A program made the position numbers and the translations under genes. A model generated the notes under the pieces. That model was not told the origin of the DNA. It worked only from the letters and a program-made list of their open reading frames with translations, and did not search any database. DNA of 64,000 nt from Halopenitus malekzadehii (GTDB lineage Archaea > Halobacteriota > Halobacteria > Halobacteriales > Haloferacaceae): assembly GCF_900108505.1 (NCBI RefSeq), contig NZ_FNWU01000002.1, positions 1 to 64,000 on the forward strand, written 5' to 3'. Positions 46,152 to 54,000 of this stretch are shown one piece after another. Each line of letters opens with the position of its first letter. The first letter of the stretch is position 1.

Positions 46152-46802
46152 TCAATCCACGGAGCCGCGTCCCGCAAAAACACCGGGGAACCCCCGAGGC
46201 GACTCGACCAATTCCTCGATCTCGTCACCACCAATTTCCCCGGCCCGAACGAGCGCACCGATCTCAGCATCGGTCAGCTCTTGACCGTCCTCGAACCTCC
46301 GGTACAATTTCTCGATGTCTGTGTTGTAATCGACCCAGATTGAGACGTCTACATTGGTCGCCCGCCCCGACGATTGAAAGAGTTTGTCGACGTTCGCCCC
46401 CTGGAGGACGCCGTGCTCGATACACGTTTCGAGCCGGGGGCGATCCCCGTGGAGCCCGAGGTAGCCGAACGCGACCATCGCAGCGAGTACGTCGTCGGTC
46501 TCCTCGGGGCCAAGCTCCTCGAAGATCTTCTCTCGTTCATCCGGTTCGAGGAACAAACTCAGTAACACGAAGTCCTTGAGTCCGTTAACCACTCGTTCGC
46601 GAATATCCTGCCGCCGATTGGCATCAGTCTGCGGCTGGGCGTACTCCTTGAGCCCACAGAGGTACTCCCGATCGGTCGGGGTGAGTATCCCCCGTGGTCG
46701 ATCCTCGGGTGTGAGCAGCGGCTCACGCTCGCTGTCATCGTCCCTGACGTCATCGACGCCGGTGAACAGTTCGTCAGCCGGTCGATCCGAATTGTTATTC
46801 AT
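46152..46802 (-). CDS. hypothetical haloarchaeal protein
   Basis: A 216-residue acidic protein from ATG 46802, which lies 27 bp after a TATTTAG TATA element (46826-46832), a leaderless arrangement. Predicted helical: VNGLKDFVLLSLFLEPDE, EKIFEELGPEETDDVLAAM, and a C-terminal TDAEIGALVRAGEIGGDEIE. No family or metal site is recognised. It could be a domain of unknown function found near integrases. The frame and codon use are core-like. Confidence 0.65.
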   Translation of the reverse strand: MNNNSDRPADELFTGVDDVRDDDSEREPLLTPEDRPRGILTPTDREYLCGLKEYAQPQTDANRRQDIRERVVNGLKDFVLLSLFLEPDEREKIFEELGPEETDDVLAAMVAFGYLGLHGDRPRLETCIEHGVLQGANVDKLFQSSGRATNVDVSIWVDYNTDIEKLYRRFEDGQELTDAEIGALVRAGEIGGDEIEELVESPRGFPGVFAGRGSVD

Positions 46803-46841
46803 ACATAGGCTATTATAACCTAATTCTAAATAACTTTTCAC

Positions 46842-47358
46842 TCGTTAATACTTTACCGAAACGAGCCGAATACAGTACTTGGACAGAGAAGATGACCGTC
46901 TCACTCACTTACAAAACGGTTCCTCGCCGATCTACGCCGCAACCGAGAGCACTCGGGGAACGACTCGTATCGAACCCGGGGAAACACGCACAGCACCAGT
47001 TCTGGAATCGCCGAGTAACCCACAGTTACAGGCTCCATACTCGTAGAACCCGGTCGACTATACCACCCATCGATCACCAATTCACCGACCAACATCCGCC
47101 ATCATCGACGGATGATTTTGGATCGAATTGGTCGACCAATTCCGAGAAAATGGTCGAGGGATGGGTAACCGGAATCGCGGAACGGGCTGTTCGGCGGAAA
47201 CGGACTACGCGTGATATGGATGACTCCCCCGAAGCCACCCCGACAACAGACGCCCATAGCTCCGAAGTTGGTCGGGCCACCCGGGACGACAGAGGAGTAA
47301 CAACCCACTCAATGCTCATTCCAGGGAGCAAGAAATCTCGTTCCGGGGGGATCAGCGC
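46842..47358. other. promoter/operator region of the integrase gene
   Basis: No secure gene is seen. GAATTGGTCGACCAATTC (47125-47142) is a perfect 18-bp palindrome, and ATCATCGACGGATGAT (47101-47116) is an inverted repeat just before it. They lie about 215-260 bp upstream of the integrase start. A plus-strand frame (46892-47362) ends in an overlap with the integrase GTG start, but it is Arg/Ser/Thr-rich without family, so I do not call it. Confidence 0.45.
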
Positions 47359-48681
47359 GTGACCGACACGAACGAGACTCCCGACGACGTCGACGTCACC
47401 GACCAATCTGAGACAGACTCCGACGACCAAAACCGCGAATTGCGGACCGATGGAGGAACGGTCGCTACCGAGTCGGTCAATAGCAGTCATCCCAATGGGA
47501 CTGTAACCCCGGAGAGCACGGCGGAGCAAGGAACACCCAGAGTCGACACGACGACCGTCCCACAAACAGATCCCAGTCCCGACCCGAACGAACCCCCAGC
47601 GACGAACGATCCCGAAAAGCCGACTAATTCCGAACCCAACGAGGTCCGGAACGGAGACGAGTTGTTCTCGGGGGCTGTCCCGGTGAACGACATCCTCGAT
47701 TTCTATCTCGAAACGAACCCGTGGGGGGTGGCGGAAGGTACCATCAGTTCTTACCGGACGCGACTGCGACACTTCCGGCAGTTCTGTGCGGAGGAAGATA
47801 TCGAGAACCTTCGTGAGATCCAGCCATCCCGAATGGACGAGTTTCACAACTACCTCCGCAAACAACCGCAGATCGGGGCCCGATCATCAATCAAAGGGTG
47901 TCTATCGTCCCTGCGGAAGTTCATCCGGTACTGCGAGCGCCGCGGGGTGGTCGACCGTGGCTTCCACGAGCTCATCATCCTCCCGACGCTCTCAGATAGT
48001 AAGGGGGACGACGAGACGTGGCTCCCCCGTGACGACGCAAAGGACATTGTCGCCCACTTGGCGAAGTTCGAACCGTTCTCGAAAGCGCACGTGATCTGGG
48101 TACTCCTTGCCGAAACGGGGATCCGGCAGTCCACGCTGTACGCTTTCGATCTCGACGATTACGACGCTACCGAACGCTACATCGAGGCAGTCAACCGTGA
48201 GGACACGGGAACGCGGTTGAAGAACGGTGCGAAGGGCGAACGCGAACTCAGCATATCGAGCGAGGCCGTACAGGTCCTTGACGGATACATCCAAGCGAAC
48301 CGAAACGCTGTCACCGACGAATACGACAGAGACCCGTTGCTAACGACGAGAAACGGCCGTCTCCAGAAGAGCACGATTCGCAAGTACGTGTATGCCTGGT
48401 CCCGTCCGTGCGCGATTGGCAAGGACTGTCCGGTCGAAAAGGAGCCGGAGACGTGTGAGGCGGCGCAGACGAACAATGACGCGTACAAGTGTCCGGAGTC
48501 CGTCTCACCGCATCCGATCCGGCGGGGCTACATCACCCACCTCCGAGCCAACGGAGTCCCTACCGAAGACGTGATCTCGAAACGGTGCGACGCCAATCCC
48601 GACACGATCGAACGGTGGTACGATATGAGTACGAAAGCAGAACGTCGTGAGGCGCGGCGTGCCTTCGTTGAGGATCTCTAA
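47359..48681 (+). CDS. tyrosine recombinase with acidic N-terminus and Cys4 insert
   Basis: A 440-residue XerC/D-type recombinase starting at GTG. Residues 1-105 are acidic and Pro/Thr-rich (disordered); the core-binding domain follows (about 110-195), then the catalytic domain with ETGIRQSTL (box I Arg, about 256), HPIRRG (box II His385/Arg388) and RWYDM (Tyr421). Just before box II a short Cys-rich insert reads C-x5-C-x8-C-x11-C (about 350-381), likely a zinc knuckle. The same insert occurs in the integrase at 51099-52112. The two genes point at each other and bound a 5-kb block. Confidence 0.88.
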   Translation: MTDTNETPDDVDVTDQSETDSDDQNRELRTDGGTVATESVNSSHPNGTVTPESTAEQGTPRVDTTTVPQTDPSPDPNEPPATNDPEKPTNSEPNEVRNGDELFSGAVPVNDILDFYLETNPWGVAEGTISSYRTRLRHFRQFCAEEDIENLREIQPSRMDEFHNYLRKQPQIGARSSIKGCLSSLRKFIRYCERRGVVDRGFHELIILPTLSDSKGDDETWLPRDDAKDIVAHLAKFEPFSKAHVIWVLLAETGIRQSTLYAFDLDDYDATERYIEAVNREDTGTRLKNGAKGERELSISSEAVQVLDGYIQANRNAVTDEYDRDPLLTTRNGRLQKSTIRKYVYAWSRPCAIGKDCPVEKEPETCEAAQTNNDAYKCPESVSPHPIRRGYITHLRANGVPTEDVISKRCDANPDTIERWYDMSTKAERREARRAFVEDL

Positions 48682-48699
48682 CAGTCCCGGTACGGGTTC

Positions 48700-48950
48700 G
48701 TTGTCACAGTCAACCGCCTCGGGGTCAAGCCCCGAGGCTTATCCGCTGACTCCCGTTCTACTCGAGTAGCTCGGTCGGCGTATACTCGTCGTTCACGTTC
48801 AGTATCCCTGACTTGAGGACCAGTTGACTGGATCCAACGTGAGACTTCTGCCCGCGATGGATATTCCCGCAATACCGGTTCGCAATATTCAGGTGGTATT
48901 CTTTCCACTGGATATTCCCAACTACCGCTGTTTTCCCCCGCTTGGCGTAT
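48700..48950 (-). mobile_element. C-terminal remnant of a mobile-element protein with terminal hairpin
   Basis: The minus strand encodes KRGKTAVVGNIQWKEYHLNI and HRGQKSHVGSSQLVLKSG, ending NDEYTPTELLE and a stop near 48758. It looks like the C-terminus of a haloarchaeal IS200/IS605- or IscB-associated protein, but the family is not certain. Just past the stop, CCTCGGGGTCAAGCCCCGAGG (about 48717-48737) is a perfect hairpin like those ending such elements. No upstream part of the gene is found. Confidence 0.4.
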
Positions 48951-49275
48951 AGGTCTCTTTAACGTACTCTCGACCGAACGGATGTTTTACTAGCCCCCAG
49001 TAGACGAAGATTCTGTGGACCCGCTGTAAGAGCCTCCGCCGGATCAGTGTCCGACCCATACCAGTTCTCTATCAACTTTCTATATCGTAATGAAGTTCTT
49101 ACTCGTCGAAACGAGTTGTTCACCCTTCGGAGATGTCAGCACTCCTGAGACGGCTCGTAACAGAACATCCGATTGTTACAGCGTTCACGCTGATTTCCGT
49201 GTGTCTCTATCGGCACTTCACGAGAGCCAAGAACCAGTCCAGCAAGCCGGAATGTGTTGCGGTCACCGGCGGCCT
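48951..49275. other. intergenic, nothing identified
   Basis: No gene with a credible start or family is visible on either strand in this 325-bp region. Upstream debris continues from the element remnant at 48700-48950. Confidence 0.35.
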
Positions 49276-49572
49276 TCACGCCCTGCTGAGGTAGCTATCG
49301 ATAACGAACCCTTCGTCGGAGAGGAGCGTCCGGGCCTCCCGTCGCACAGATTGGTTAGTTGGTCGGTCTTCCTGCTCTTGAATGTGTGTTTTGATGCTTT
49401 CCGCGACTCGGTCCACTATATCGGACCCTGCACAGTCGGCGACGCTTTCCAGCGTGCTCGCGTATCCCTGCTCGGCCGCATGGAATCCTTGTCTCGTATC
49501 AAGCACGTCGTCGTTGACTATGCCGACTTCGTAGAGATGCCCTTTGATGCGGAGATCCAGATCTCGGTCCAT
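49276..49572 (-). CDS. small hypothetical protein (98 residues)
   Basis: The protein starts MDRDLDLRIKGHLYEVGIVN and is mainly helical with an Arg-rich middle (QSVRREARTLLSDEGF). A TATA element (ATATAT, 49597-49602) lies 27 bp upstream of the ATG, which is leaderless spacing and supports a real transcript. No family is recognised. It is next to a repeat cluster and within the integrase-bounded block. A small DNA-binding or adaptor role is possible (inference). Confidence 0.62.
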   Translation of the reverse strand: MDRDLDLRIKGHLYEVGIVNDDVLDTRQGFHAAEQGYASTLESVADCAGSDIVDRVAESIKTHIQEQEDRPTNQSVRREARTLLSDEGFVIDSYLSRA

Positions 49573-49640
49573 ATTTAGTGGCTGGTTGGCTCTTGCATAT
49601 ATCCCAGGCCTCGGATGACTTTCGATCGCGACAGTGCTTT

Positions 49641-49825
49641 CATCAGCTATCGCGGGATTGCTAATCCACGCAGTCCCGCGATAGCTAAGAAACAGCCTAT
49701 CGTAGCAATTCCGGCATTGCCAATCGTACCACTCCCGCGATTGCTAACTGCCGCTATTCCGTTGATCCCTACAATTGGCGATACCGAGAATTGGCTTAGG
49801 TGGGATTTTCCATATTGCTAATCAG
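49641..49825. repeat. hairpin plus iteron-like repeat cluster
   Basis: Perfect 13-bp inverted repeat AGCTATCGCGGGA (49645-49657) / TCCCGCGATAGCT (49674-49686) with a 16-nt loop. The motif ATTGCTAA(T/C) recurs at 49657-49665, 49739-49748 and 49814-49822, and CCCGCGAT(A/T)GCTAA occurs at 49675-49688 and 49734-49747. Inverse-type variants (TTGCCAATCG, AATTGGCGATA, AATTGGCTTAG) fill the space between. It has no coding frame. The pattern resembles an origin, centromere or regulator array. Confidence 0.6.
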
Positions 49826-49856
49826 GACCAGTGAATCGATACGGCCCCGACAGAGT

Positions 49857-50057
49857 TCACACGTCGAAGCCGTTCCGCCTGAGAGCCTCCACCAGGTCAC
49901 TGTCAGGGTCAGCCGTAAACTCAACTAACGATGACTCCGGTCGTGTTGTCGTATATAGGTCAGAGTCAATGTTGTCAGGAATCTCGTTCGCGTGTGTCTG
50001 TTCAACAACGGCAACCGATATCTTGGACTTCGTCCCCGTGTCTGTTGAGTCGCTCAT
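49857..50057 (-). CDS. small acidic protein downstream of the FtsZ-like gene
   Basis: A 66-residue protein starting MSDSTDTGTKSKISVAVVEQ and ending EALRRNGFDV, on the same strand as the FtsZ-like gene and 119 bp after it. It has a beta-like first half and a helical end. No family is recognised. Its location between the FtsZ-like gene and the repeat cluster suggests that it belongs to the same unit. Confidence 0.5.
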   Translation of the reverse strand: MSDSTDTGTKSKISVAVVEQTHANEIPDNIDSDLYTTTRPESSLVEFTADPDSDLVEALRRNGFDV

Positions 50058-50176
50058 TATTTACTTGTACGATGGAGCGACGTTTGGACTTTGTCATTCG
50101 AGTATACGACTCTTCACCACAAGAGCGTTTGACGGCTTCTCAGGTGGTCGTAGAGGCGGCGAGGAGCAGACCGTAG

Positions 50177-50971
50177 TCAAATACGAAGGAGTGTAAGTCG
50201 GCGCTTGTTTCCCATCATCTTCGTGGTATCGGCGGTGAAGAGTTCCAGCCCAACTCCGGAGTCAATTTGGCTCGTGATCTCTTCTCGTACTGTTTCAACT
50301 TCTCCAAGTGTCAGGTCGGTACCGGCGTGGAGGAAGCTGATGCACCTCTCAGCGTGGTTGCGGTCGTCGGTGTAGAGCGGGTTCGCAAGTGCGTTTGTGA
50401 CCAAGTCTGCTGCTAGTTCGTGTCCCGAAATCTCCGAGTTGTCGTGGTGCTGTCCCCGGAATCCTTGCACCAGCCCGGCTGTCTGTAGTTCCCGGTAGAG
50501 CTGTGAGGGTGGGGAAATCTGGACTTGGGCAGTCAGGATAGTCAATAGATCCGTTGCCAGTTCTTGGATGAGTGCTTGTTTGCAGGGAATAGTGGCATCA
50601 ACAGCGTCAATCTCGTGGACTCGTTTATCCTCTACAGGGGCGGGGAGAGCGATACTGGTGGTTTCCTCGGGCAGTGTTTCTCCGATAGTCTCTACGAGGC
50701 TACGGCATTCCGTACTACCAGCAAGTATAACGTAGTCTGCCTCTGTCGCAGCAGCTGGTAGCTCTTCCACGTTTTGCGCACGGTACGTGTTTGCTTCCGA
50801 GTATTCGAGTTGTGAATAGCGGCTATCCCATCCTCGCCGCTCGATTTCTGCTCCGAACTCACCGTATCCGAGAAGGAGAAACTGAGGATCTCCGAACTCA
50901 TCGACAGCCGCCTCTTTGTCGTGTTCCGGGTCTTCGTGGTTTTCCAGAGCGGCCTCTACGAGATCCCTCAT
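50177..50971 (-). CDS. divergent FtsZ/tubulin-like protein lacking GTPase motifs
   Basis: A 264-residue protein built like a reduced FtsZ. The N-terminus MRDLVEAALENHED matches the start of haloarchaeal FtsZ1; FLLLGYGEFGAEI (31-43) aligns with the first beta strand and loop (VVGCGGAGGNTV-type); DYVILAGSTECR (79-90) stands where the signature GGGTGTG should be; LQTAGLVQGFRG (162-173) aligns with MEKGGVAMIGLG; ALANPL (194-199) and AGTDLTLGEV (216-225) match the C-terminal SPLLD and GGPDLTLEEV-type motifs. The signature loop and the T7 NxD loop are both missing, so GTP binding and hydrolysis are unlikely. FtsZ is usually ~360 residues. Neighbours: a 66-residue protein and a repeat cluster. Confidence 0.7.
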   Translation of the reverse strand: MRDLVEAALENHEDPEHDKEAAVDEFGDPQFLLLGYGEFGAEIERRGWDSRYSQLEYSEANTYRAQNVEELPAAATEADYVILAGSTECRSLVETIGETLPEETTSIALPAPVEDKRVHEIDAVDATIPCKQALIQELATDLLTILTAQVQISPPSQLYRELQTAGLVQGFRGQHHDNSEISGHELAADLVTNALANPLYTDDRNHAERCISFLHAGTDLTLGEVETVREEITSQIDSGVGLELFTADTTKMMGNKRRLTLLRI

Positions 50972-51098
50972 ATCAGCCGATTACAGGAGAGTGTATGATA
51001 GAACTTCGTCAGACACGCGGCACAGATATTATGGCTGTCCTCGTTTGTTTTCACGATCTCCAAACGGCGTGGGGAAGTACCCGCGTTAGCACCTACTG

Positions 51099-52112
51099 CT
51101 AGACGTTCCCCAGATACGCCCGTCGCTGTTCCATTCGCTCCCGGTCGGAACGCTCGTCGTAGTGCTTCTCGATCACCCGCTCAGAGACGTCAGCACGGCT
51201 TGAGACGGCTTGTGATGGGACATCCGACCGTAACCAGTGGGTAATCGACCCGCGCCGAAACGGATGGGGTGAGAACGATTCGGGACAGGTACTGGAATTA
51301 CTAGGATTGGTCGCCTCGCAGGTTTTCGGATCTCGGCCAAGTGGACACGTTCCGTCGTGCCGACACGGTTGCGTGTACTTGTACGCATACCTCGCGATCG
51401 TGCTCCGAGCGATACGTCCCTTCGTGGTTGTAAGGAGCGGCTCTCGGCCATACTTATCGGTTACCTCGGGACGTTTGTTCTCGATCCAGTCATCGAGAAG
51501 GTCGGCGATCGACTCCGAGATGGCGACGTGACGCTGGGACTTCGTCTTGTTCTTGAGCGGTGTGTCGGTGTCGGGCCGATGTTTGAACTGGAGATACCGC
51601 TCATCAGGGTTGTAGTCCTCGACATCAAGGGATCGGACGGCACCGCACCGAGCCATCGTGTGCCACATCACTGCGAGCGTCACGTGCGCCCGGCTGCAGT
51701 AGTGGTATCGTTCGAGGTTTTCCAGTACTGATTGGGCTGTCTGGGAGTCGAGTTCCTCGTGTCGCGCATTGTCCGTATCGTCGACGACGGGCGACTGTAC
51801 GCGCTGGGCGAGTCCGCTCTCGACGGCCTCGATGCTCTCACACCAGCGAATGAAGACGCGAGTCGTGTCCATCATCGACTTCTCCGTCGCCGGAGCCCAG
51901 TCACCCTCTTTACGGCTCTCGATCTGGTACTCCTTGATGAGGCGCCCGGTGAGCTCGTTCAAGTTGGTGATGTCCCGTTCGTCGAGCCAGTCGACGAACG
52001 TGGAGAGGCGTGACCGGTGGGAGTTGATGGAGCTTCGCGAGAGGTTTCCACTGCGATCATCAAGGTACAATTCGAGTGCTTTGCTCGGGTCGATAGGTTC
52101 TATGTCCGACAT
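51099..52112 (-). CDS. tyrosine recombinase with Cys4 insert
   Basis: A 337-residue XerC/D-type recombinase from ATG 52112 (an alternative GTG lies three codons upstream). Core-binding domain about 10-95; catalytic domain with RCGAVRSLDV (Arg), HPFRRG (box II His/Arg) and IEKHYDE (Tyr). A C-x5-C-x8-C-x10-C insert precedes box II exactly as in the recombinase at 47359-48681, with which it shares overall sequence. It lacks the long acidic N-terminus. It is convergent with the other recombinase across the FtsZ-like block. Confidence 0.88.
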   Translation of the reverse strand: MSDIEPIDPSKALELYLDDRSGNLSRSSINSHRSRLSTFVDWLDERDITNLNELTGRLIKEYQIESRKEGDWAPATEKSMMDTTRVFIRWCESIEAVESGLAQRVQSPVVDDTDNARHEELDSQTAQSVLENLERYHYCSRAHVTLAVMWHTMARCGAVRSLDVEDYNPDERYLQFKHRPDTDTPLKNKTKSQRHVAISESIADLLDDWIENKRPEVTDKYGREPLLTTTKGRIARSTIARYAYKYTQPCRHDGTCPLGRDPKTCEATNPSNSSTCPESFSPHPFRRGSITHWLRSDVPSQAVSSRADVSERVIEKHYDERSDRERMEQRRAYLGNV

Positions 52113-52121
52113 ATTTACCAC

Positions 52122-52345
52122 TTAGTTTTATTCGTAGCAAATCGCCAGACAGCCCGAGAGTAACGGATCGTATTCGCAGGGATCGCACCCTGCAGATACT
52201 CTCACTCACCATCACAAACCTGATACGGGAAACAGCATCAAGGTAGAACCCAACGCTCGGGGATCCTCATTCTTCAGAAGGACGTTAATCGACTTGGTCG
52301 CCGATGAATCAGAAGAGGAATAGGTAGGGCGACGAATACATAGGT
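52122..52345. mobile_element. intergenic with degraded IS200/IS605-like right end
   Basis: AACGCTCGGGGATCCTCATT with CTTCAGAAGGACGTTAATCG (52252-52291) repeats the plan of the ends at 10429 and 11011 (CGCTCGGG lead, TTCAG core) but has lost the terminal GGATGTCAA. A GCAGGG/CCCTGC hairpin lies at about 52176-52193. No coding frame. Confidence 0.4.
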
Positions 52346-52918
52346 ATGTGGCCGTGGGGACACCTCGCATTTGCGTATCTTTGTTTGCTTCTGGTGTCTC
52401 GAATTTCCGAACGCGTAACGCAATCGGTCGGTGTGGTGGTTGCGCTCGTGTTTGGAAGTCAGTTTCCGGATCTGGTTGATAAACCGTTAGCGTGGTCAGT
52501 GACAGTGCTTCCGTCCGGTCGGTCTCTTGCGCATTCACTGCTGACGGCAGCTGTCGTGCTGTACATTCTTTCACGACTGTCAGCGCGGTATGATCGACAG
52601 GATCTTGTCGCTTCGTTTGGCGTTGGGTGGGTTTCACATTCTCTCAGCGACTTAGGGCCGGGAGTCATTATTGGGTTGTTTCGTGGGGATATGAGTCAGA
52701 TACAATGGACGACATACTTGTTATGGCCGGTCCTTGAATCACCACCGTACCCAAACGATGATTCTTTCGCAGTCCATTTCTCGGAGCTCCAGATGACTCC
52801 ATATGTAACCGCACAGTTCCTTTTACTTGGACTCGCGGTTGGAATCTGGTTTGTTAGTGGTGCAGAGAGTGCACGAACCGTGCGTGTATGGCTTCGATCA
52901 AATATTCAGCGGTTTTGA
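52346..52918 (+). CDS. membrane-bound metal-dependent hydrolase (YdjM-like)
   Basis: A 190-residue membrane protein with four or five hydrophobic segments. GHLAFAYLCLLL at the start, FPDLVDKPLAW (metal-binding D-x-x-D), RSLAHSLLTA (H) and WVSHSLSDL (H..D) are the hallmark histidine/aspartate pattern of the YdjM/DUF457-type membrane hydrolases. Its substrate is unknown. Starts just after the recombinase block. Confidence 0.82.
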   Translation: MWPWGHLAFAYLCLLLVSRISERVTQSVGVVVALVFGSQFPDLVDKPLAWSVTVLPSGRSLAHSLLTAAVVLYILSRLSARYDRQDLVASFGVGWVSHSLSDLGPGVIIGLFRGDMSQIQWTTYLLWPVLESPPYPNDDSFAVHFSELQMTPYVTAQFLLLGLAVGIWFVSGAESARTVRVWLRSNIQRF

Positions 52919-53009
52919 AGAAACCACGAGAAGGGTATCGAATCGGTGGTTGATTTTGAGGTTGAAAAACCATAAGAATCAAACAGGTTGTCTGTGAGAT
53001 AAGTAACAT

Positions 53010-53984
53010 ATGAAGGCGGTTGTCCTCGCCGGCGGGTACGCGACGCGGCTATGGCCGATCACGAAGGATCGACCCAAGATGTTCCTCCCGATCGGCGACC
53101 ACACGGTCATCGACGAGATCTTCTCGGATCTCGAGGCCGACGACCGGATCGACGAGGTGTTCGTCTCCACCAACGAGCGCTTTGCGGGGGAGTTCGAGAC
53201 GTATCTCGCGGAAACGGCGTTCGAGAAACCCACCCTCTCCGTCGAGGACACCACCGACGAGTCCGAGAAGTTCGGCGTCGTCGGCGCGCTCGCCCAGCTG
53301 GTCGACCGCGAGGGCATCGACGAGGACCTCGTCGTCGTCGCCGGCGACAACCTCATCAGCTTCGACATCGCCGAGTTCGTCGACTTCTTCGCGGACGCCG
53401 GCGAGCCAGCCCTGGCCGCCTACGACGTCGGCTCCCGCGAGAAGGCCAAGTCCTACGGCCTCGTCGAACTCGAGGGGGACCGCGTCGTCGACTTCCAGGA
53501 GAAGCCCGACGACCCCAAGAGCACGCTCGTCTCCATCGCCTGCTACGCGTTCCCCGCCGAGCGCCTCGAGGATCTGCCGACGTACCTCGAGGCGGGCGAG
53601 AACCCCGACGAGCCCGGCTGGTTCATCCAGTGGCTCCAGCAGCGCCGAACGGTGCGCGCGTTCACCTTCGACGGCGCCTGGTTCGACATCGGCACGCCCG
53701 AAAGCTACCTCGACGCCATCGAGTGGTCCCTCGACGGCGGCACGGTCGTCCACGAGGACGCGACGGTGACGGACTCGCAGCTCGGCGAGACCGTCCACGT
53801 GATGGCGGACGCGACCGTCGAGGACGCGACCCTCGAGCGGGCGGTCGTCTTCCCCGAGGCCACCGTCCGGAACGCGGAGATCCGCGGGTCGATCATCGAC
53901 CGCGACACGATGATTGGGAGTTTTGATCTCTCAGGTGCGCTGATCGGTGCGCACACCTCCATCACCGACGGCGGCCAGTTCTAG
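53010..53984 (+). CDS. sugar-phosphate nucleotidyltransferase
   Basis: A 324-residue NTP-transfer enzyme. MKAVVLAGGYATRLWPITKD (nucleotide loop), PKMFLPIG (Lys), VVAGDNLISF (metal Asp) and GAWFDIGTPESYLDAIEW are conserved. The C-terminal hexapeptide repeats (about 245-320) form a beta-helix. Similar haloarchaeal enzymes make UDP-, GDP- or dTDP-sugars for N-glycosylation; the nucleotide is not certain. High GC and core-like codon use. Confidence 0.9.
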   Translation: MKAVVLAGGYATRLWPITKDRPKMFLPIGDHTVIDEIFSDLEADDRIDEVFVSTNERFAGEFETYLAETAFEKPTLSVEDTTDESEKFGVVGALAQLVDREGIDEDLVVVAGDNLISFDIAEFVDFFADAGEPALAAYDVGSREKAKSYGLVELEGDRVVDFQEKPDDPKSTLVSIACYAFPAERLEDLPTYLEAGENPDEPGWFIQWLQQRRTVRAFTFDGAWFDIGTPESYLDAIEWSLDGGTVVHEDATVTDSQLGETVHVMADATVEDATLERAVVFPEATVRNAEIRGSIIDRDTMIGSFDLSGALIGAHTSITDGGQF

Positions 53985-54000
53985 GACGACCACTATTCCG

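Noticed and set aside
46892-47362. Plus-strand frame ending in an overlap with the recombinase GTG start
   Set aside because: Arg/Ser/Thr-rich with no family, and it covers operator-like palindromes; the overlap alone is weak support.
49641-49825. CRISPR-like array
   Set aside because: Repeat units are short, unevenly spaced and partly inverted, and there are no constant-length spacers or cas genes.
50072-50176. 34-codon plus-strand frame starting MERRLDFVIRVYD
   Set aside because: No TATA element at leaderless distance and no family; left uncalled.
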